Assembly: GCF_914271545.1 (NCBI RefSeq)
Contig: NZ_CAJZAH010000003.1
Span: 575,660-639,659 of the forward strand
Origin: Cupriavidus respiraculi
GTDB lineage: Bacteria > Pseudomonadota > Gammaproteobacteria > Burkholderiales > Burkholderiaceae
Length of the DNA: 64,000 nt
Direction of reading: 5' to 3'
In this document: positions 58,590 to 64,000 of the stretch, piece after piece
Layout: the number at the start of each line of letters is the position of its first letter
Position numbering within the stretch: the first letter of the stretch is position 1
The notes under the pieces: generated by a model
The model's database searches: none
Told to the model about the DNA's origin: nothing
What the model saw: the letters and a program-made list of their open reading frames with translations, nothing else
Translations under genes and position numbers: made by a program

Positions 58590-59792
58590 CTAGTGGAACA
58601 GCGGCTGCTGCGTCGGCGCGTCCTCCGGCAGCTCGGCATGCACGATCTCGCCGGAGCGGTCGGCATACAGCGGCGTGCCGCAGTCCTCGCAGTACTCGGG
58701 GTCGAACAGGGAGGCATGGCGGAAGATGTCCTCCACGCCGGCATTGCGCAGTTCCTCGCAGATCTGCTCGAGCGGATTGCCCTGCGCGCTTTCCTCGACC
58801 TCGCCGGCCTCGCGGCCATACACGGGCCAGACGATGCCGTAGATGACGTCCTTCTCGCCGCGCATGGTGAAGCCGACCCGGTATTCCTCGATCTCTTCCT
58901 CGCCGAACGCGGCGGTGACGGCGGCCAGCTGGCCGGCCTGCACGTCCAGCGTGCCGCACAGGTAATTGACGGCGGCGCGCACGGTCAGCGGGCGGATGCT
59001 CTTGTCCGACTCGCGGCACGACAGGAAGAACGCGTCCGGCAACAGCAGCTCGAACTCGCACCCGGGCAGCAGCATCGCCAGCGACGGTTGCACCTGCTTG
59101 CGCCATTGCTCCAGGCAGGCCGAGCGTTCGGCGTGGTGCTCCTTGGCTTCTTCCTGCCAGCGGAACAGCGGACCTTCGTGCGGCGCCACGACCACCGCCA
59201 GCAGGTAGCGCGGGTCGGCCAGGATCGGCGCGGTCTCGGGCAGGTCTCGCAGGTCCACCTTGGGCGCGACGCCGGCCAGCGCGGCCGCGATCAGCTTGTG
59301 GGTCAACGCGAACGTGTCGCTGTGCGTGCGCGGCAGCTGATCGATGCTGTACAGGTAGGGCGACAGCGCCATGCGCGCGTCCGCCGCCAGCACGTGCGCC
59401 TTCAGGTGCACGGCCAGCGTCTGGGCCAGTTCGGGCTTGAGACCGCCTGAGGGAATGGCGTACCGGGTATGCGCGAGAATGGGCGCCGCGATCAGCAGCG
59501 CGTCGTACGTCACGCCGTCGACTTCGACGGTGGCGGATTCGGCCAGTGTCTCGGCCTGTTCGGCCAGCACGTCCGAGGCGTCCGCGTTGTGCTTGAACAG
59601 ATGCTCCAGCGCCGCGTCCAGTGCGGACTGGCTGCCGTTCTTCAGCAACCGGCCGAGGCGCAGCGAGAGCCTGCGCTCCCAATACGCGTCTTCCATGCGG
59701 CTGCCCGAAGCGTCAAGGGCGAGGGCATCGGCCACGAGCCGCTCGGCGTCGGGCGAAAGACGTTGGGAAGCCTTGGGGCGAAAACCTGCCAT
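58590..59792 (-). CDS. DUF2863 family protein
   Basis: The product is 400 residues matching a family largely restricted to Burkholderiales. It has no signal peptide or clear membrane span. A CEDCGTPLYADRSGE segment near the C-terminus (about 368-382) suggests a zinc site. The function is unknown. It is read toward the TrmB-like gene on the other strand. Confidence 0.88.
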   Translation of the reverse strand: MAGFRPKASQRLSPDAERLVADALALDASGSRMEDAYWERRLSLRLGRLLKNGSQSALDAALEHLFKHNADASDVLAEQAETLAESATVEVDGVTYDALLIAAPILAHTRYAIPSGGLKPELAQTLAVHLKAHVLAADARMALSPYLYSIDQLPRTHSDTFALTHKLIAAALAGVAPKVDLRDLPETAPILADPRYLLAVVVAPHEGPLFRWQEEAKEHHAERSACLEQWRKQVQPSLAMLLPGCEFELLLPDAFFLSCRESDKSIRPLTVRAAVNYLCGTLDVQAGQLAAVTAAFGEEEIEEYRVGFTMRGEKDVIYGIVWPVYGREAGEVEESAQGNPLEQICEELRNAGVEDIFRHASLFDPEYCEDCGTPLYADRSGEIVHAELPEDAPTQQPLFH

Positions 59793-59937
59793 ATGCTGAG
59801 ATCATCCGTTTTACGGTAAAACGGTATTCTACTCGCTGGCCCGCCAAATTCAGCCGCAAATAGGGGGTATTCGCCAGAGAACCGGCGCCCGCGGGGCTGA
59901 CGCCCCCGGTAGGGGCCCGTCCCGCCCGGCGGGCGGC

Positions 59938-60087
59938 CTACTTCGCGGCCGCGGGCTCGGACGCGGCGGGCGCGTGCGTCTCGACGCCGTGCTGCTCGCC
60001 GCCCATCGATACATCGCCTCCCCCCTTCATCAGCAGGTACAGCGCCGCGCCGGCAATCACGAGGAAGGCGATAAGGATCTTTGCCAT
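59938..60087 (-). CDS. 49-residue single-span membrane protein
   Basis: The protein begins MAKILIAFLVIAGAALYLLM (helix about 3-19), then a Gly-rich segment and an Ala/Pro/Glu-rich tail. AGGAGA lies 6-7 bp upstream of the ATG, a good ribosome site. It sits between DUF2863 and acnA. A longer in-frame open region (to 60210) is not needed. Its function is unknown. Confidence 0.75.
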   Translation of the reverse strand: MAKILIAFLVIAGAALYLLMKGGGDVSMGGEQHGVETHAPAASEPAAAK

Positions 60088-60212
60088 GGTGTCTCCTGGG
60101 CTGGTGGCCGCGCGCAAGGGCAGGCGCGCGGGCCGTCGATGTCGTTGTGGTGACAGTGTGGCAGCGCAGCCTTGCGCGGAACTTACAGGCGGCCAGTACC
60201 GGCCCGCCATGC

Positions 60213-60240
60213 AAAACGCCCCGCCTTGGGGGCGGGGCGT
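60213..60240 (-). terminator. Terminator of acnA
   Basis: ACGCCCCGCC / GGCGGGGCGT with a 5-nt loop is followed on the minus strand by four T. It lies 20 bp past the acnA stop. Confidence 0.8.
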
Positions 60241-60260
60241 CGCGGCTTGCAGGGGCTGGA

Positions 60261-62966
60261 TCAGGCTGCCAGCAGCTGGCGCAGCACGAAGGGCAGGATG
60301 CCGCCGTGGTTGTAGTAGTCCACCTCGATCGGCGTATCGATGCGCAGCAGCACTGGCACGCGCTGGCTGTCGCCGTTGCTGCGGTGGATCACCAGGGTCA
60401 CGTCCTGCTGCGGCTTCAGGTCGCCCTCGATGCCCTCGATATCGAAGGTCTCGTTGCCCACGATGCCCAGCGTCTGCGCGCTGTCCGCGCCCTTGAACTG
60501 CAGCGGCAGCACGCCCATGCCGACCAGGTTGGAGCGGTGGATGCGTTCGAAGCTGCGGGCGATCACGGCCTTGACGCCGAGCAGCTGCGTGCCCTTGGCG
60601 GCCCAGTCCCGCGAGGAGCCGGTGCCGTATTCCTCGCCGCCGAATACCACCGTCGGCGTGCCCTCGGACACGTACTTCATCGCGGCGTCATAGATCGACA
60701 TCTGCTCGCCCGTGGGCTGGTGCAGCGTGAAGCCGCCCTCGACGCGCGAGCCGTCGTCCTTGGGCGGGATCATCAGGTTCTTGATGCGCACATTGGCGAA
60801 GGTGCCGCGCATCATTACCTCGTGATTGCCCCGGCGCGAGCCGTAGCTGTTGAAGTCGGCCTTGAGCACGCCGTGCGACAGCAGGTACTTGCCGGCGGGC
60901 GAGCTTTCCTTGATCGAGCCGGCGGGGGAGATGTGGTCGGTGGTGACCGAGTCGCCGAACACGCCCAGCGCGCGGGCCCCGCGGATGCTGCTGCCGGCCG
61001 ACGCGGGCTCCATGCCGAAGCCTTCGAAGAAGGGCGGCTCGGCGATATAGGTGGATTCCGGCCAGTCATAGACCTGCCCGCTCGTGCCCTGCACCTTGGC
61101 CCACAGCGGGCTGGGCTTCATCACCTTGTCGTAGTTGGCCTTGAACGTCTTGTCGTTCATCGCGAAGCGCATCAGCGCGTTGACCTCCTCGGAGGTCGGC
61201 CAGATGTCGCCCAGGTAGATGTCGTAGCCGTCCTTGCCCTTGCCGACCGGCTCCGTCATCAGGTCGCGCGTGACATTGCCTGCGATGGCGTAGGCGACCA
61301 CCAGCGGCGGCGAAGCCAGGAAGTTCGCGCGGATATTCGGATGGATGCGCGCCTCGAAATTGCGGTTGCCCGAGAGCACGGCCGCGGCGACCAGGTCGTT
61401 CTCGACGATGGCCTCGTTCAGCGACGGCGCGAGGTCGCCGGCGTTGCCGATGCAGGTGGTGCAGCCATAGGCGGTCACGCCGAAGCCGAGCTTTTCCAGG
61501 TAGGGCAGCAGGCCGGCGGCGGTCAGGTACTCGGTCACCACGCGGCTGCCCGGCGCCAGCGAGGTCTTGATGTGCGGCGCCACTTCCAGCCCGGCCTCCA
61601 CCGCCTTCTTGGCCAGCAGGCCGGCGGCCAGCATCACGCTGGGGTTGGACGTGTTGGTGCACGACGTGATGGCGGCGATCAGCACATCGCCGTTGCGCAC
61701 CTGCACGCCGTCCGAGGTGGTGTAGGTCTGGTCGAGGTCCGCGATGTCCTTGTTGAAGCCGTTTTCCTGCACCGGCTTGGCGAACAGCGTCGAGAAGGTG
61801 CTCTTGACATTGCCGATCTCGATGCGGTCCTGCGGACGCTTCGGGCCGGCCAGCGACGGCGCCACGGTGGCCAGGTCCAGCGACAGCACCTTGCTGTAGT
61901 CGATATCGCCCGCCTGCGGCACGCCGAACATCTCCTGGGCGCGGAAATAGGCCTCGAAGGCGGCGATCTCCTCTTCGGTGCGGCCGGTGCCCACGAAGTA
62001 GTCGATGGTCTTTTCATCGACCGGGAAGAAGCCCATGGTGGCGCCGTACTCGGGCGCCATGTTGCCGATGGTGGCGCGGTCCGGCACGGTCAGGCTGGCG
62101 GTGCCTTCGCCGAAGAACTCGACGAACTTGCCCACCACCTTCTCGCGGCGCAGCATCTCGGTGATGGTCAGCACCAGGTCGGTAGCCGTCACGCCCTCGC
62201 GCAGGCGGCCGGTCAGCTCCACGCCCACCACGTCCGGCGTCAGGAAGTAGACCGGCTGGCCCAGCATCCCGGCCTCGGCCTCGATGCCGCCCACGCCCCA
62301 GCCGACGACGCCGATGCCGTTGATCATCGTCGTGTGCGAATCGGTGCCGACCAGGGTGTCCGGGTAGTAGACGCCGTCCTTGTTATGTACGCCGCGGGCC
62401 AGGTATTCCAGATTCACCTGGTGCACGATGCCGAAGCCGGGCTGCACCACGCCGAAGGTATCGAACGCCTGCATGCCCCACTTCATGAACTGGTAGCGCT
62501 CGTTGTTGCGCTGGAATTCCAGGCGCATGTTCAGGTCCAGCGCCTTCTTCTCGCGGAAATGGTCGATCTGCACCGAGTGGTCGACGACCAGGTCCACGGG
62601 CACCAGCGGCTCGATCTTCTTCGGGTTCTGGCCCATTTTCTCGGCCACGTTGCGCATCGCCGCCAGGTCGGCCAGCAGCGGCACCCCGGTAAAGTCCTGC
62701 AGCACCACGCGCGCCACGACGAACGGGATCTCGTCGGTGCGGTCGGCGACCGGCTGCCAGCCGGCCAGCTGCTTCACGTGTTCCTCGGTGACCTTCTTGC
62801 CGTCGCAGTTGCGCAGCACGGACTCCAGCACCAGCCGGATGGACACGGGCAGGCGCTCCACCGCCACGCCCAGTTCCTTGCCCAACTCGGGCAGGGAATA
62901 GAACCGACCCTTGGCCTTGCGGCCGATATTGAATTCCTTGAGCGTGTTATTGAGGTTGTGGGGCAT
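60261..62966 (-). CDS. acnA: Aconitate hydratase A
   Basis: The product is 901 residues, the size of AcnA. The iron-sulfur ligands are Cys436, Cys502 and Cys505 ([18 protein letters not shown]), matching E. coli AcnA Cys435/501/504. It interconverts citrate and isocitrate in the TCA cycle and may also act on 2-methylaconitate. prpD follows upstream on the same strand. AcnD-type enzymes are shorter, which favours AcnA. Confidence 0.97.
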   Translation of the reverse strand: MPHNLNNTLKEFNIGRKAKGRFYSLPELGKELGVAVERLPVSIRLVLESVLRNCDGKKVTEEHVKQLAGWQPVADRTDEIPFVVARVVLQDFTGVPLLADLAAMRNVAEKMGQNPKKIEPLVPVDLVVDHSVQIDHFREKKALDLNMRLEFQRNNERYQFMKWGMQAFDTFGVVQPGFGIVHQVNLEYLARGVHNKDGVYYPDTLVGTDSHTTMINGIGVVGWGVGGIEAEAGMLGQPVYFLTPDVVGVELTGRLREGVTATDLVLTITEMLRREKVVGKFVEFFGEGTASLTVPDRATIGNMAPEYGATMGFFPVDEKTIDYFVGTGRTEEEIAAFEAYFRAQEMFGVPQAGDIDYSKVLSLDLATVAPSLAGPKRPQDRIEIGNVKSTFSTLFAKPVQENGFNKDIADLDQTYTTSDGVQVRNGDVLIAAITSCTNTSNPSVMLAAGLLAKKAVEAGLEVAPHIKTSLAPGSRVVTEYLTAAGLLPYLEKLGFGVTAYGCTTCIGNAGDLAPSLNEAIVENDLVAAAVLSGNRNFEARIHPNIRANFLASPPLVVAYAIAGNVTRDLMTEPVGKGKDGYDIYLGDIWPTSEEVNALMRFAMNDKTFKANYDKVMKPSPLWAKVQGTSGQVYDWPESTYIAEPPFFEGFGMEPASAGSSIRGARALGVFGDSVTTDHISPAGSIKESSPAGKYLLSHGVLKADFNSYGSRRGNHEVMMRGTFANVRIKNLMIPPKDDGSRVEGGFTLHQPTGEQMSIYDAAMKYVSEGTPTVVFGGEEYGTGSSRDWAAKGTQLLGVKAVIARSFERIHRSNLVGMGVLPLQFKGADSAQTLGIVGNETFDIEGIEGDLKPQQDVTLVIHRSNGDSQRVPVLLRIDTPIEVDYYNHGGILPFVLRQLLAA

Positions 62967-63178
62967 TGCCTGACTCCGATCGAAGAGGATGCTGCTGCTG
63001 GGACTCTGACTGCGGGATTCTTGTGCCGTTCAGCCGGCGGGGCCGCTGCCGCGGCCGCCCGGCGGCGCGCAAAACGGTGCCGGGCGAGGGATGGCGGCAA
63101 CTTGCCATGTAATGAGTTTGCTACTTTATGCCGCTCCCGGCGAGACGGCAACCAGACGGAGGGATATGCGGCCGGGTT

Positions 63179-63215
63179 TTCTCCCCTCTCCCGCCAGCGG
63201 GAGAGGGAGCGCGCC
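63179..63215. repeat. Single REP-like copy between acnA and prpD
   Basis: CTCCCGCCAGCGGGAG with flanking CCCCTCT / AGAGGG is the same palindrome family as the array after htpG, differing by one or two bases. It lies 24 bp downstream of the prpD stop. Confidence 0.85.
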
Positions 63216-63238
63216 TTCAGCGTACGGCCGCCATCGTG

Positions 63239-64000
63239 TCAGATCACATACAGATCCACATACTCGTGCACCGGCATGGCCTCGAGCCGGGCCTGGTCCA
63301 GCGACACGGCCAGGATCGCCTCCTTTTGCCTGGCCGGGAAGCGGCGCGCCAGGTTGGTGCGGAATTTCTCCACCAGCAGCGGAATGCCGTCGGCGCGCCG
63401 GCGCTTGTGGCCGATCGGGTATTCCACCACCACCTCCGGCAGCACCGTGCCGTCATTGAGCTCCACCGTCATCGCGTTGGCGATCGAGCGCTTCTCCGGG
63501 TCGTGGTAGTCGGCGGTGAAGGCCGGGTCTTCCACGCACACGATCTTGTCGCGCAGCGCGTCGATGCGCGGGTCCGCGGCCACCTTGTCCTCGTAGTCCT
63601 CGGCCGTCAGGCGCCCGAACAGCAGCGGCACGGCCACCATGTACTGGATGCAGTGGTCGCGGTCGGCCGGGTTGGCCAGCGGGCCCTTCTTGTCGATGAT
63701 GCGGATGCACGCCTCGTGGGTGCGGATGGTCACCCGCTTGATATCGGCCGCGCTCTTGCCGGCCGCGGCCAGCTGCCCGTGCAGCGTCATGGCCGCTTCC
63801 ACCGCGGTCTGCGAGTGGAATTCGGCCGGGAAGCTGATCTTGAACAGCACGTTCTCCATCACGTAGGAGCCGTAGGGGCGCTGGAACTGGAACGGCTGGC
63901 CCTTGAACAGCACGTCGTAGAAGCCCCAGGTCTTGGCCGAGAGCACCGACGGATAGCCCATCTCGCCGGTCTTGGCGATCAGCGCCAGGCGCACCGCGCG
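63239..64000 (-). CDS. prpD: 2-methylcitrate dehydratase, C-terminal part
   Basis: The 3' 762 bp are visible; the gene begins beyond the right edge. The 253 residues include the MmgE/PrpD core (AKTGEMGYPSVLSA, VMENVLFKISFPAEFHSQTA) and the C-terminal domain ending EYVDLYVI. PrpD dehydrates 2-methylcitrate in propionate degradation. Placement beside acnA fits a methylcitrate route. prpB and prpC must lie outside if present. Confidence 0.93.
   Translation of the reverse strand, partial: RAVRLALIAKTGEMGYPSVLSAKTWGFYDVLFKGQPFQFQRPYGSYVMENVLFKISFPAEFHSQTAVEAAMTLHGQLAAAGKSAADIKRVTIRTHEACIRIIDKKGPLANPADRDHCIQYMVAVPLLFGRLTAEDYEDKVAADPRIDALRDKIVCVEDPAFTADYHDPEKRSIANAMTVELNDGTVLPEVVVEYPIGHKRRRADGIPLLVEKFRTNLARRFPARQKEAILAVSLDQARLEAMPVHEYVDLYVI

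Noticed and set aside
57664-59682. Large upstream extension of the solute-binding protein frame
   Set aside because: It crosses the TrmB-like and DUF2863 genes; the Tat signal at 57663 marks the real start.

Overview
The window is GC-rich chromosomal DNA from a beta-proteobacterium. Gene content and order (orn divergent from an M48 peptidase-rsgA pair, pmbA divergent from yjgA/darP, parE-transglycosylase-parC, a DUF2863 gene, acnA beside prpD) point to Burkholderiales, most likely Cupriavidus or a close Ralstonia relative. This is judged from sequence features alone. Most of the window is core genome: there are no insertion sequences, prophage genes, rRNA or CRISPR arrays. About 58 protein genes, one tRNA and several RNA or regulatory elements can be supported.

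Layout. 1-3.8 kb: two small envelope-type proteins, then a three-gene unit (COG4648-like membrane protein, flavin-dependent halogenase-like oxidoreductase, FabG-like reductase) resembling a fragment of an aryl-polyene-type cluster. 3.8-7.7 kb: an IclR regulator divergent from a CoA-transferase and a Bug solute-binding protein, with a palindrome between them. 8-16 kb: RhlE-type helicase, gluQ, LysR/pirin divergent pair, CbiB-like protein, then the M48 peptidase-rsgA-DUF2007 operon. 16-22.9 kb: orn, AEC carrier, mog, darP/pmbA, thyA-folA and a TerC-family gene. 22.9-26 kb: a yybP-ykoY type manganese riboswitch in the terC leader, then egtD and an egtB-like gene whose iron-ligand positions are changed. 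26-31 kb: a second RhlE-type helicase with a long leader, a candidate small RNA, tRNA-Arg(CCT), a higBA toxin-antitoxin pair and benE. 31-41.7 kb: uup-type ABC-F, a 45-residue membrane protein with an MFS transporter, parE, a lytic transglycosylase, parC, an isochorismatase-like hydrolase and a small hypothetical gene. 41.7-52.1 kb: lldP, a LysE exporter, and a run of eight same-strand genes (VOC protein, AlaX, LysE, EamA, RidA, DHCW cupin, aminotransferase, GST) divergent from a MocR-type regulator. 52.3-64 kb: htpG, a REP-like array, a deoxyinosine glycosylase, a spermidine-synthase-like protein, an orphan Tat-type solute-binding protein, a TrmB-like methyltransferase, a DUF2863 protein, a 49-residue membrane protein, acnA and the 3' part of prpD.

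How the genes work together. The housekeeping groups are conventional: thyA-folA make dTMP and recycle folate, parE-parC form topoisomerase IV, and acnA-prpD serve the citrate and methylcitrate cycles. The most system-like accessory region is 44.4-52.1 kb. There a PLP-binding MocR regulator faces genes for amino-acid export (LysE, EamA), mischarged tRNA-Ala editing (AlaX), reactive-intermediate handling (RidA family, VOC, GST) and transamination. I infer a response to a toxic amino acid or amino-acid analogue; this is not proven by the sequence.

The observations most worth checking are this operon, the terC riboswitch, the EgtB-like protein lacking the expected histidines, the orphan halogenase-like trio, and two terminator-ended RNA candidates at about 28.46-28.73 kb and 31.27-31.35 kb.
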